The notes beneath the pieces are model-generated. The model searched no databases. It was given only the letters and a program-made list of their open reading frames with translations, and had not been told where the DNA came from. A DNA stretch of 64,000 nucleotides from Anadara kagoshimensis. Its lineage: Eukaryota; Mollusca; Bivalvia; Arcoida; Arcidae. The position numbers were made by a program, and so were the translations under genes. Below are positions 22,612-33,276 of the stretch, one piece after another (position 1 is the stretch's first letter; each line of letters opens with the position of its first letter). Location of the stretch: NCBI GenBank assembly GCA_021292105.1, contig CM037870.1, forward strand, positions 30,251,905 to 30,315,904, read 5' to 3'.

Positions 22612-22930
22612 ATGGGGTTTTACGTCCCAGTCAAGAATATTTCACTTATATCAAGATGTCACCAGGTATAGGTGAAGTGGCAGAAATTTTTACCTTTGCA
22701 GTGCACTCGGGGAAGTGTGCAGGGAGTGATCTATAACATGCCACGCCAGCAGTGACACAGGGCATCAGTTTTTAGGGTCTCTTCTGAAGGACCAGCAACT
22801 TTCATTTCTAAATTCTGAGTGCTTGACAAAGAACAGTCACTACCTATTTTGAAGTTCTGGTCAGACCCAGCAGAGGTTCGAAGCCACAACCTCCCACATA
22901 CGAAGCGAGCACTCTACCACTAAGCTACAA
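22612..22930 (-). mobile_element. tRNA-derived SINE, main family (reverse)
   Basis: It begins with the reversed tail 'ggggttttacgtcccagtca' and ends with the reversed head: B box 'aggttcgaagcc', A box near 'ctctaccactaagct'. Its interior matches 19195-19497. Confidence 0.9.
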
Positions 22931-23922
22931 TGATAATGAAATGTCAAGAACAATGAAAGCTAGTAAACAGAATTGTAACTTGAGTATTTTTGTTATTAAG
23001 GAAATATGTTTTATGATTTGTAGAATAAGAAAAATTACCGTAAATCCCAGACTATAAGGCTACTCTGCCTATAAGATGGGGGTGGGATTTTCCTGTCATT
23101 TTGACGATTTCAGGCTATCCCACGCCTATAAGACGGCCATAATTTTCAGTCAAGTAATATATAAAATAAATGAAACTTCTCTGAAGAACTACGCATACAG
23201 GCCAGCAATCTCTCCATCATATCTCAGAATAATAGAAAACTTAACAAACAACAACAACAAAACCACACAACAAAACAAAAGGTAGACACCTTCTCTGCCA
23301 TCAGCCAGTTTATCTGATCATAGACAACACAGAGATGACAGTAGTACAGGAGATAAGCATAGTGCGTTGTAGACCTTCTACAACTAAAAACATCTCATTC
23401 TGGCAGCAGCCCCTCTACTGAGTAGGGTAACATGGCATTTAGTTCCTATTTGTTTACTATAAGAATGTTGGATTTGGTATATGGGTCACATATGAAACTT
23501 TTAAGGGTTACTTAAGAAATAATCAACATTTACCCATGGTATATCGTTGAATAATACACAGGCCAGAGTTCACATGTAGAAGAATATATCACGAGGTGGA
23601 TTTGCCACCCAGTGATATATTTTCGCGGCACGACCACGACCACGACCACGACCACTTGCCCTTTCGTGGTGTCATAATAAAAAGACAGTTGAATGTTATG
23701 TGAGGAACATTACGTCATTTTGAGGGGAAATGACACCCAAGACTTCAAAATTTTGAGTGTGTTTCAAATGTGTATTCTGGAAGTTAAGATTAAATAACTT
23801 TGTTTTGTAGCATAAGGTACATTCTTCCCAATGGTGATATTTATTTTAATGCAAGCCTCCACTATGACTGAAATACTCAACCTCTCTATCCAACATGGGT
23901 ACTCATAATGTATTCTTAAATA

Positions 23923-24140
23923 CAGGTGAGCTTCAATGTCCTTTTTCACATATTTTTCCATATTCTTCACATTGATTTATAGAGGCACTATATAAAAGCA
24001 AGAAGAGAAATCTGTATGTCTGGAACAACCTTATATAATGAAACATATATACAGGTGAGCTTCAATGTCCTTTCGTACATATTATATTGATTTATAGAGG
24101 GAGTATATTTATGCAGGAAGAGAAATCTGTATGTCTGAGA
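23923..24140. repeat. Two-copy duplication of about 125 bp
   Basis: 'tacaggtgagcttcaatgtc' appears at 23923 and about 24050. 'aagagaaatctgtatgtctg' ends both units. Confidence 0.85.
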
Positions 24141-24474
24141 CACTAATGAGTTAAATAAGACCATCTGTAGATGCAATACTATTTCAAATTACTTACATAT
24201 CCAAAGCAATTATATTTATTATGCTTCATGTAACATCAAAATATATACTGTTGTTAACTACACCCTGGTCGACTTCTGTTGTTAAGCTACACCCTGATCC
24301 ATCATGTGATATTGTTACTGCATGTCAAGTCTAAAAAATACAAAAATTACTTATAATTGTTGTATGTCTGGCTGTCCTAACCCTGATAGTGAGGTATGGT
24401 CAAAATATGTGTATAAGGTACTGAGGGAAAAGAAAAACAATCTATGTTAAAGTATATATTTGTAGGTAATTAAT

Positions 24475-24790
24475 TACATATTATATGCTAGTGTTCATTT
24501 TACAGCACTAGACAGCTGTTTTGAAATACAATTCCTCATCAGTAGTGCTTGGACCAAAATTGAGAAATTAAAATGCCATAAATGATGCTAACTGAAATTA
24601 AAGTTGATTTTCCTTCTACAGAAAAATTATAACAATTTAATAACTATGATTTATGACTGATTATATAAATAATAAGGCATTAATTTTTGGAGCCATCTGA
24701 GGCACCTTGCCATACCTCTGCAGTGTACTAAGGGCAATATTGTGTCATAAATTATTATTCTGAAGTAATTTATGTACAATTTTCAATAAG
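24475..24790 (-). repeat. Dispersed repeat, inverted partner of 9230-9570
   Basis: 'agtgcttggaccaaaattga', 'aggcattaatttttggagcc' and 'aataatttatgacacaatat' (the last as reverse complement) reproduce the 9230 copy in the opposite orientation. Confidence 0.8.
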
Positions 24791-25043
24791 GTGTTGAACA
24801 AATAATCAAAGGACCGAAATATATATAGTTAAATCATTTTGATGGAAAAAGATTTTTGATTTTTTTTATGGAGAAAGACTAACTTCTATTGGACTAGAAA
24901 TGCAAGCAAACTTCAAGCTAATTTTGACAGCCTGTTGGCTCTTCTTTTAGGACATAGAAGTTAAAACTTGAGAATTTTTTTAACCTGTATTTTGTATTCA
25001 ACCTCTATACAATTGTAATTGCTTAAAAAAATTTGAGATGAAT

Positions 25044-25305
25044 TGAGTCAAGAATTTTTCACTTATATTGAGACATCACCACTTATAGGTGAAGGTGCAG
25101 AAATGTGCTGATGGGATTATACAGCAATGTTCTTTATCCTGGCATGGCTTTAGTGACATGGGACCATTTATTTTAAATTCCCATTCGAAAGAACCCTGTT
25201 TTCTATTCCATAATGCTGAGTGCTTGGCGAAAGAACAGTCACTACCAGCTTTGAAGTCTTTGGTCAGACCCGGTCTGGGTTCGAACCTACGACCTCCAAC
25301 TTACA
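25044..25305 (-). mobile_element. tRNA-derived SINE, main family (reverse)
   Basis: The reversed tail 'gagtcaagaatttttcactt' is at the left. The reversed body follows ('aaagaacagtcactaccagc'), and the B-box side 'ctgggttcgaacctacgacc' is at the right. The A box is eroded. The 85-residue frame over it is not a gene. Confidence 0.85.
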
Positions 25306-25679
25306 GAATCTTAAAAAGAGACAAATATAGATATGTAATATATTAATAGAAGTGTAGTAAAGCATTTTAATCCATACATTCTGACAGTGGCTAGGTGTCT
25401 ACAGATCTTCAAGTACCAGTGGCTAGTTGTCTGATGATCTTTAAGTATGTAATTTACCTTTCTGTGATATTTATCTATACAACACAATAATATATCACTT
25501 ATGGGGCTTCTATAATCCACTTTGGACTAATTGTCTAAATCTATAATCTTATGACCAATATGTGATACTAATTCATAATCCCTCTGTGGTCCATATAATC
25601 TAGTCCGGAATCCAGACGGGATTTACCATCACTGGATAATTATATCATGATATTTTATTATCCAAGACATTCATTTATA

Positions 25680-26170
25680 TAATTGTAGTACCTCAGTGGG
25701 TAGAATAGTTCTTCTGAATGGGAGGTAGGGTTGGTTAGATCTAGCTTGGAACTAAAAAATGGGTAGCAGCACACTTTGCAAAATATGAAAAATGAAAGTG
25801 CGAGTACTAGGTCACTTAAGGCTAATGAGCCCCTAAATCAATATACATTGCCATGGTACTATATTCTGCATAAAATGACTGTCATTGGCAAAAGGGTGTA
25901 GTAAGGTGTAGTACCTCAGTGGGTAGAATGGTTCTTCTATAAATGGAAGGTAGTGTTGGTTAGATCTGGAACTAAAAAATGGGTAGTGCTGCACTTCACA
26001 AAATTTAAAAAAGGAAAGGTTACTGAAGGCTGGTGACACCCTAAATCAGTATACTTTGTCATGGTGATAGCTGTTTCATCAACTGGCTGTCATTGGCAAA
26101 AGGGTGTAGAAAGTTTCTGCACATTCATTTGTTTATTAGTGACATCTCGATATAAATGAAATACATTTGT
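25680..26170 (+). mobile_element. SINE with a doubled tRNA-like head
   Basis: 'gtagtacctcagtgggtaga' followed by 'ttggttagatct' occurs at about 25686 and again at about 25908. Each is followed by 'gaactaaaaaatgggtag'. Only the second continues into the family tail 'gtgacatctcgatataaatg'. The arrangement suggests a dimeric head or a local duplication of a SINE 5' part. Confidence 0.55.
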
Positions 26171-26286
26171 AACACACACAAATACATGTTCTACACATTC
26201 CCATGCATGCATGTATACACATGAATGAGATAGAAAATCTTAACCAGCCATTGGAACAAATGCTGACATCATATTCAGACAGACAG

Positions 26287-26318
26287 CCATACGTCATCAT
26301 GGTCATCATGACGTATGG
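26287..26318. promoter_or_regulatory. Palindrome with two CRE-like TGACGTA sites
   Basis: 'ccatacgtcat' (26287-26297) and 'atgacgtatgg' (26308-26318) are perfect reverse complements around a 10-base loop. Each arm holds TACGTCA/TGACGTA, the core of an ATF/CREB-type site. Further TGACGTA copies lie near 26462 and 27113. All are within about 1.6 kb upstream of the candidate first exon at 27916. A regulatory role is inference only. Confidence 0.35.
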
Positions 26319-26511
26319 TCTGTGCCATTCTCAGCTTGTGGTATGTATAGGTGTGTATGTGAGATGTATAGGTGTGAGAATATGGCAATTAGTTAATGTT
26401 TATTTTTATATATGTTAAATAAACATTTATATACTTTGTACTGTTAGTGTTTGTTCCCTATGACGTAGATTTACAAAAATGCAACTCATTACATGATGTT
26501 GTTGCTGCTGT

Positions 26512-26514
<3 letters not shown>

Positions 26515-26563
<49 letters not shown>
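26515..26563. repeat. (CA)n microsatellite
   Basis: About 24 consecutive AC repeats. Confidence 0.97.
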
Positions 26564-26566
<3 letters not shown>

Positions 26567-26799
26567 TCTATATATAGTAAGTATCAATGTTATACAGTGT
26601 GATATAATACAATAAAAATATTGACTCAGTGCAATATCGTGTAGCGGTGGCATTATACAGCTATACCAGGGCTCTGACGGCGATTGAAATAACCTGGTAT
26701 TGATTTCATTGATCTTTACAGAAAAGTGATCAAGCACTATTAACAACAAAATACGCCAAATATAAGTCCTCTTTTTTTAACAGATAAATCATGATTCTG

Positions 26800-27915
26800 G
26801 TAAATATTGGTTGTTGTCTTGATACGGTTTTATTGTTGCATTGACACTCTAACATGGGATGATGGTCACACGAGAGATTGTTACGGGTTGTAGTACGTTA
26901 TGACCAAGTCTACGATCGAATCGGACTGCTTGGTTATTCTTTATTTAACTCTGTTTAACAGCTGGTACTTGATTGAATGTTTAATATAGTCTCTCTCGGT
27001 AGTTGTAATTCGATCCAGTCACATACAAATAACCAATTAACCTGTTCAGATCGGTGGGTAATCATCAGGATGTGTTTTATGGTGTTTCTGGTTACTTAGC
27101 GTTAACAACAGTATGACGTAATACGGCCCATTACTATGAAATATAATACAGTGTGATGATAAAAGTGTTTGAATGAATTTTCAGTCGAGATGCATTTTAA
27201 TATTTCTGATTACATAGCACTGGGTAATGGCAGTATGTCGGATTTTGTGTCTCATGAGTTTGAATTGATTGTTTTAATGTCACATTTACTGAATATGTAG
27301 ATGATTATCAAGCTATATTTGGAAGATATTATCGTGATGTCACGTTTCAGCTCATACCGGTGTCCCAGTGCAACACCTGTTTCAGTTGTAAACATTTATA
27401 TTTTTGTAGTATGGCAAATAGTTTAATAGAGGTAATTATACTTTTTATCATAAGTATATCTGAGTAAGATGAAAGCTCACCCATTGTGCCGATGGTCAAA
27501 AGCTCCTTGTTTACAAAGATTCTCTTCAAAAATTTAAGCCGTCACGCATGGATAAACATCTGTATCTTTTGAAAACAGTGGATTTTTGTCATCTATGGTC
27601 AAGATGTGGAAATACTAGATCAGATCTCAGTGTGATCTGTCAATCATTTCATATAGACATAACATGAAAGTTGTGCCAAAGTTTTGGAAATTAAATGTGG
27701 AGTGATGCAAAGATGTTATATCGCTTTTTTGTGTCTATTTTGTAAACAAAAAATATGCAAGTTACATCACCTTGAACAGAAAAAATTTATATGCATTTTT
27801 TTCTCAATTCTGCAATAAGAAATATATGCGAATTCGTATAAATGAGGATTACTTATGAATAGTTTATGATATACGTTTTGATTACTTGGATAAAAAAAAA
27901 ATTCTGTTTGTTGAA
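26800..27915 (+). promoter_or_regulatory. Putative internal promoter region of alternative first exon 1
   Basis: The 1.1 kb before the ATG at 27916 is free of the SINE and MITE copies that crowd the rest of the intron. It has more CpG than its surroundings (for example 26880-27070). No clear TATA box or initiator could be fixed. It is called only because the first exon next to it needs a promoter. Confidence 0.35.
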
Positions 27916-28065
27916 ATGTCTGCGGGATTGAAGATGGGTAAACACAAGAAGCGAAGCCGTGGAGTGTCTTTTAAAAAACTCTGTTCATGTGTTGTTCATG
28001 GTGCTGATGACTTGTGTGATGACAACAAGCCGTACAGTCGGACAGAAAAATTATCTCCACCAGGG
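27916..28065 (+). CDS. Candidate alternative first exon 1 of the Trio-like gene
   Basis: An ATG with G at -3 opens a 50-codon frame that ends exactly at a strong donor (GGG|GTAAGT, GT at 28066-28067) in phase 0. It encodes MSAGLKMGKHKKRSRGVSF then KKLCSCVVHG, and ends KPYSRTEKLSPPG. The start is polybasic (KHKKRSR), followed by an LCSC cysteine pair, a pattern typical of palmitoylated, membrane-associated N-termini. No acceptor AG with a pyrimidine tract precedes it in a usable phase, so it reads as a first exon. Because it ends in phase 0 it cannot join exon 38804 (phase 2 acceptor); it would skip to the same downstream exon that 38804-38894 joins. GEF2-only isoforms from internal promoters are known for unc-73 and Kalirin; this exon fits that scheme. 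It could also belong to an unrelated nested gene. Confidence 0.6.
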
Positions 28066-28356
28066 GTAAGTAACTCTTGTCCACCTTATATTTGGATATC
28101 AAATGTTCATTTTAATTAGTGTAATTCGAGACAAAATGGGACCACCTAACAAAATTGTGACAATTTTTTTGTGGGCATATTATATGACTTGTGTGATGAC
28201 AACAAGCCCTACAGTCGGTCGGAAAACACTGTATCCACCAGGGGTAAGTAACTCTTGTTCACCTTGGATATCAAATGTTCATCTTAGATAGTGTAATTTC
28301 AAACGAAATAGGACCACCTAACAAAATTTTGACCATTTTTTTATAGGCATATTATT
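28007..28356. repeat. 177-bp tandem duplication spanning the exon end and donor
   Basis: Unit 1 (28007-28183) and unit 2 (28184-28356) both run from 'atgacttgtgtgatgacaac' through the donor 'caggggtaagtaactcttgt' to 'gcatattat'. They differ by scattered substitutions and small indels. The break point lies inside the coding part of the exon at 27916, so only its last 59 bases were copied. Confidence 0.9.
28184..28243 (+). pseudogene. Duplicated, frame-shifted copy of the end of alternative exon 1
   Basis: It reads DLCDDNKPYSRS like the original, then diverges (ENTVSTR) because one extra base shifts the frame, so the preserved GTAAGT donor at 28244 falls in phase 1 instead of phase 0. No AG acceptor was copied in front of it. 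As it stands it could not replace the original exon end without breaking the frame of a downstream phase-0 exon. Use of its donor after reading through the first donor also fails, because in-frame stops occur between the copies (for example after 'HFN' at 28117-28119). Confidence 0.7.
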
Positions 28357-28442
28357 TGAACATGGAAATCCAAACATCTGTGGAGATGACAAACTTGCAC
28401 AAAGCATCTCAGGGCTAGATGTTGTCTTTGTGAGCGACGAAG
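28347..28442 (+). CDS. Possible exon of unknown gene (weak)
   Basis: 'gaccatttttttatag' is a fair acceptor and 'gacgaag|gtataag' a fair donor. The 96 bases between are open in the phase 1 to phase 1 frame and read ILFEHGNPNICGDDKLAQ, then SISGLDVVFVSDEG. The part HGNPNICGDDK aligns loosely with HGADDLCDDNK of the exon at 27916. Phase 1 fits neither the main transcript intron (phase 2) nor the phase-0 first exons, only the frame-shifted copy at 28184-28243. It may be a relic exon or chance. Confidence 0.25.
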
Positions 28443-29436
28443 GTATAAGGACTAAAAAAATTTAAACATTTGGGTAATGTTATGGTAAAGAATTTATCCA
28501 GAAACAAAATTGCTGGTCTCCAATGGTAGTCAGAAGTTGTCTCCAACAACAAAATTGCCGGTTTCTGATATATTGACATGCACCCAATACAATTTTGACT
28601 GTGTTCAATTTGGCATTATCAGGTGATGTGGTATAATATTAAGCAGTTTGGTATCTTCTGGTTGTGTTTTCATATCAATTATATATCACTTGGATCATAA
28701 TAGGTGGTCTGTTAAATTACAGAGAATAAGACATTATTAAAATTTGTATAAAATTTGGTAGTGGTCCAAGACTACCTGTCTGCAACCAGCAAGCACTTTG
28801 GGACCACCCATAGATTTCCCTAAAATTTGTAGCAGGAGGTAGATTGACTAATCCAACAGGCCAGGTATCAAGGGGGCCACACAGACTGAAAATGATTTTC
28901 AGGTCTTCTGTAGGCAATTTTATGAATTCTTACTGGCCAGTTTGGAGTTTAAGATGGTCAAATCTGCCTGTTGCCAGTTCTTAAGGTAAACACTGACCAC
29001 CTGTCTAAAATCTGGTGTGGCCAAGGACAACCTGTGTAGTTCCCATCATTTGACCTTTATAGACAGGTTTGATGTCCAGTATGTAATATTGTGTTATGAA
29101 GTATAACATTACCAGCTATGTCACACTTGTAGTGGTTCACTTTGTAACAAGTTGTGATTTACTTTCTATATATAAAAGCTGATGGATATTTTTATCATGT
29201 ATACATGTTCATATATTGATTCTTCTACAAGCTTGCTTACTTCTCTGACTATCAACAACTTTAAGTTTATTGACAAAAATAAATGAAAAATACAATACAT
29301 TCATGAATACATTAGCTTGGCTAGGGTCAGGGTACTGGCAAAAATGGAATGTTTAATGAAGTTTGTTTAGCCAACCTCCTGGTTCAGATTGTAGTATAGT
29401 ATTGCTAGCTTTTGACACTTCTTGTATTAATATAGT

Positions 29437-29748
29437 GTGTCAAGTTTGACCTGGCCGTTTGACCTTTAATTAGATTGGGCTAATAGATTGTGTGACAGCA
29501 TGTTTAATTACCATAAACACCAGGTATAGAGCGTCAAGATTGACCTGGCCATTTGACCTTAAATTTGATTATTAGATTTTTAGCTAAGACAGCATGTTTC
29601 ATTACCATACATTTCTTACACCTGGTACCCAGTATTGCTATCATCTATCCATATATATTGGCTTTATATAGCACCTGAATTGCACAAGGGATATGTCTGT
29701 TTGAATAATTAAGTTTAAGGTCAAGCGGCCTGGTCAAGCTTGGTGCGT
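29437..29748. mobile_element. MITE, 'gacctggccgtttgacctt' family, with a duplicated left end
   Basis: The left arm 'gtcaagattgacctggccat' + 'ttgacctta' (29532) is inverted at the right end ('aaggtcaagcggcctggtca'). A second left-end piece ('gtcaagtttgacctggccgt') precedes it at 29440-29527 with the same 'gacagcatgttt.attaccat' interior, so the element carries a partial tandem copy of its own left part. Confidence 0.8.
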
Positions 29749-29967
29749 TTGTAAGATAGTATATTTTACTGATACTAAATGACCATTCAGTCTTATTGAT
29801 TATATGTATTCAAAACTGAACATACATGTATATATATTATATGTATAACTACTACTATTTGGGTTCTTACTCTGTTAGAGCCAGCTATATTGATTCTATT
29901 CAAGTCTGCTTGTTCTTAGACTATAAAACACTTTTATTGGAAAAAAATGAATGGAAAATAAAAAAAA

Positions 29968-30390
29968 AATTGTGTGAGGTTAACCTTCTTTCTCTAGATA
30001 AATTGACCATATGATGTGGGGTTCACCTTCAAACTGAAAAACTTTGTGTGAGGTTAGCCTTCATTTTCAAGAAATCTTGGCCAAGTTGATGTTGGGTAAA
30101 TTTTCAAACAGGGCTGGATTGGGTTTTTGTAAAGTTGCCTTTATTCTCTTAAGTCTTAGTCTTGATTTGGGACTTTGATTTCAGACATAGGGTAAAGTGA
30201 AATTTGTGTGAGGCTGGGTAAATTCTCAAACTGACGGCTGGATAGAGTTTGTGTAAAGTGACCCTTAGTTTACTCTTTTCAGTCTCAGAAAAAGTTAGCC
30301 AACTTGATCTGGGGATAATCTTCAGACTATAATCTTCAGGGCTATAAGTGAAGTTTATGTAAGGTTTGTTAGCCTTTAATTCTCAGGAAT
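29968..30390. repeat. Degenerate tandem repeat of about 75-120 bp
   Basis: Motifs 'tgtgtgaggtta.cctt', 'ttggccaagttgatgttggg' and 'aaattttcaaac.ggctgga' recur four or five times with changing spacing. Confidence 0.6.
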
Positions 30391-30837
30391 GATTGAATCT
30401 ACCGCGATTTTATGGTGGAGACATAGGAATCTCAACCTGAGGGAAGAGATTTTTTATTTTCAAGAAAAAAAAAGGCTTGCCGAGGTCTGGGGGAAAAAAT
30501 ACCATCCAGAAGGTTGAGATTTCTATGTCTTTACTACAAAACAGGAGTTAATTCTTTTTCTCTCATATCCAATATATTCTTGTTTTGGAAAGATTTTATT
30601 TTAAAAATCACCCTAAAACTATTCAAAAATTGTTGACGTCACAAGCAAAGTTATATTGTGATGTTAAAATGTGTTTAGCTTGTCTTACTTTAGGATAAGA
30701 CAGAAAAATCTTACCCAGTTAAAATGTGAGATTTTCTTGTCCGATATGGGAGAAATACTGCTTTTCCTTTGCATGGCCGCCCTTCAATGTTTGCCTTTGT
30801 ACGAGTATAATGGCCAAGTGTAACATAGATAAAAAAC

Positions 30838-31160
30838 ACATATCAGAAATACTTGAAAAAGATCAGACATCATTTGACCTATTGTGTGTGTAGATTAATA
30901 TTAATAAAACATATTTTGACATGAATATTTTCAATAGGGTATGCACATAATTTTTTAATCTTGAATACAATGTGTGATTCATGATTGTGTCATATTGCAT
31001 CATAAGTTAAGTTATGGAGTTTATGTCCCAATCAAGAATATCTCACTTATATTGAGATGTTGCCATCTATAGGCGAAGGTGCAGAGATTTATATTGCATC
31101 ATGGACAGAGTTTGAAGTTTTTCTTGACATCAAAGTTTCTTTTAAAACAGGGAACACAAC
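30838..31160. repeat. Segmental duplication, copy A (interrupted by a SINE)
   Basis: 'agaaatacttgaaaaagatc', 'atgaatattttcaatagggt' and 'catattgcatcat..acagag' occur here and at 31583-31840. Copy A is split at 31004-31090 by a small SINE insertion that copy B lacks. Confidence 0.85.
31004..31090 (-). mobile_element. 5'-truncated SINE with a 12-bp target-site duplication
   Basis: The 87-base insert is the reversed tail of the main SINE family ('cccaatcaagaatatctcac'). It is flanked by 'atattgcatcat' on both sides (30992-31003 and 31091-31102). The paralogous copy at 31583-31840 reads straight through this site, so both the filled and the empty state are present in the window. Confidence 0.88.
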
Positions 31161-31209
31161 TTTATTGGTGACTCAAAGATCTTTTTAAGGAATCTTGTAT
31201 TATAATCCC

Positions 31210-31550
31210 CTAATACAGTAGTTCAGTTAAAATGCTTGCTCAGTAAGAGGACTCCATAAGTGGGATGCCATGGGTTCAAACACAACCAGGTTTGACCCAA
31301 GACTTGAAAGTGGGTAGTGATTGTTCTTCCGCCAAGCACTCGGCATTACGAAATGAAAGTCATGATTCTTTTAGATGGGAACTTAAACGAGGTCCTGTGT
31401 CACTTTAGGTGTGGCACAATAAAGAACCCTGCTGTATAATGCCATCAGTGCAATGCAAAGGCAAAATTTCTGCACCTTTGTCTTTAGTTGGTGATGTCTG
31501 GATATTGTGAAATATTGTTGACTTGGACATTAAACACCATTACTCAACTA
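31210..31550 (+). mobile_element. tRNA-derived SINE, main family, damaged head
   Basis: The A-box region is rearranged ('tagttcagttaaaatgcttg'), and the B box is 'ggttcaaacacaa'. The body ('aagcactcggcattacgaaa', 'ggcacaataaagaaccctgc') and tail ('gttgacttggacattaaaca') are intact. Confidence 0.88.
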
Positions 31551-31582
31551 AACTCTGTACCAATATGATAGGCAAATCACAC

Positions 31583-31840
31583 ACACATAAAAAACAAATC
31601 AGAAATACTTGAAAAAGATCAGACATCACTTGACCTTTCATGGTGGGAGTAGATTAATATTTGCAGAGAAAATGATAAAACACATTTTGTCATGAATATT
31701 TTCAATAGGGTTTGTTCATAATTTTCTAATCTGAATGTGTGATTTTTGAGTACCATGTGTGATTCATGAGTTTGTCATATTGCATCATGGACAGAGTTTG
31801 AAATCTTTCTTAAAATCTAATTTATTCAAAGATATTGGTT
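31583..31840. repeat. Segmental duplication, copy B (empty site)
   Basis: It matches 30838-31160, but without the SINE: 'tttgtcatattgcatcatgg' continues directly into 'acagagtttgaa'. Confidence 0.85.
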
Positions 31841-32302
31841 TCTATTTTTTTTTTGAATGAAGCCTCATGAAACCATGTCTTGTGGCAATTTAGTAGTAGA
31901 CATATGACACATACAAAAAGAAACTCACATTGTTAATTTCCATTGTATAGCTTTTAGCTACTTCATCAATACTTGGTGTTGTCTCGATATAAGTCCTTCC
32001 TTACCCCCCAAGTTGGACACTCCAGATTATTTTGAGATGTCCCCCAATAAGATTTAGTTGTATGTTTAAGCAGACAGAGACAAGATGGTATTGGAGCATT
32101 GATCAGTTGATTGCTGGAATGTTTATACATAATATGCAGATAAAGCTATTGATTTTTGTTGAGCTATATGATACTATACTTGTAACTGACTTTACAAGGC
32201 ACAGTCGCACACCATAGCTTGCTAGCCAAGACTGTCGCTGCTGATGCTGAAGACGAAGAAATTAACACAGCTATAAAAAACTTGCTTTTCTTGATGTATT
32301 TA

Positions 32303-32416
32303 TTGGCCTTTATTCAAAAATGGAGTTGGCTTTCCAAGTGACCAGATATTGCTCAATATTTGGCCTTTATTCAAAAATGGAGCTGGTTCTCCAATTGACC
32401 AGATATTGCTCCGTAC
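32303..32416. repeat. Two-copy 57-bp duplication
   Basis: 'ttggcctttattcaaaaatg' followed by 'gaccagatattgctc' is present twice. Confidence 0.85.
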
Positions 32417-32627
32417 ATATAATACTTTAGTCACTTATATGTAGACTTACTTAAGTCCTGGTATTGACCTCTTACAAGAGGTCGCGATGACAGAGTGTCT
32501 ACAATTCACACTTACAAATCACAGCTCCTCTGACAGTAGTCCTAGAATTCAACCCAACCATCCCCAACCCCAACTTGGGCAGATCCCATTGTGAAAAAAA
32601 ATTTTGCTTGCCATTTTTCAATTTTTA

Positions 32628-32970
32628 ACCACTTCTGTAACTCAGTTGGTAGGGTGCTTGCTCTTTATGTAAAAGCTTGTGGGTTCAAACCCTGACCAGG
32701 TCTGACCCAAGACATGAAAGTAAGTCATGACTGTTCTTTACAAAGCACACAGCATTACAAAAATGAAAGTCAAGGTATGTTTGGATGGGAATTTAAAATA
32801 AACAAGGTCCCATGTCACGGTAGGTGTGGCCCGATAAAGAACCCTGCTGTGTAATGCCATCAGCCCAATGCACAGGCACAATTTCTGCACCTTTGCTTAT
32901 ACCTGGCGACATCTCGATACAAGTGAAATATTCTTGATTGGGATGTTAAATACCATTACTCAACTCAACT
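32628..32970 (+). mobile_element. tRNA-derived SINE, main family, full length
   Basis: 'tgtaactcagttggtagggt' carries the A box and 'gtgggttcaaaccctgacca' the B box. The middle has 'aaggtcccatgtcacggtag' and 'cccgataaagaaccctgctg', and the tail is 'gaaatattcttgattgggat'. It is a good reference copy of the family. Confidence 0.92.
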
Positions 32971-33276
32971 TATTATGGTAAAGGTATATACATATCTTCA
33001 AACTTCTTCAGTAGCTGCTGATGTTTTGATGTAAGTGAAAACATGTTAAACCTCGCTGAATCTTTGATAGAAATAATAATTGTGATATTTGTACTACTGT
33101 ATCAAGGAAATGTTAATACAGAAGTTTTGTTTTACTTTCTAACAGCTGTCAGTGTTAGTCTGACATACTATTACATAATGGATTTTACAGTTAATATCCA
33201 TTACAGAGAATAGATAATTATAGTTATGCTAGGTTATATTGAGAATATGATAAGTATTTTATGCCTGACTGACATT

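Noticed and set aside
23625-23660. Short 'cgaccacgaccacgaccacg' run
   Set aside because: A four-to-five-copy hexamer repeat too small to mean more than a microsatellite, with no coding frame around it.
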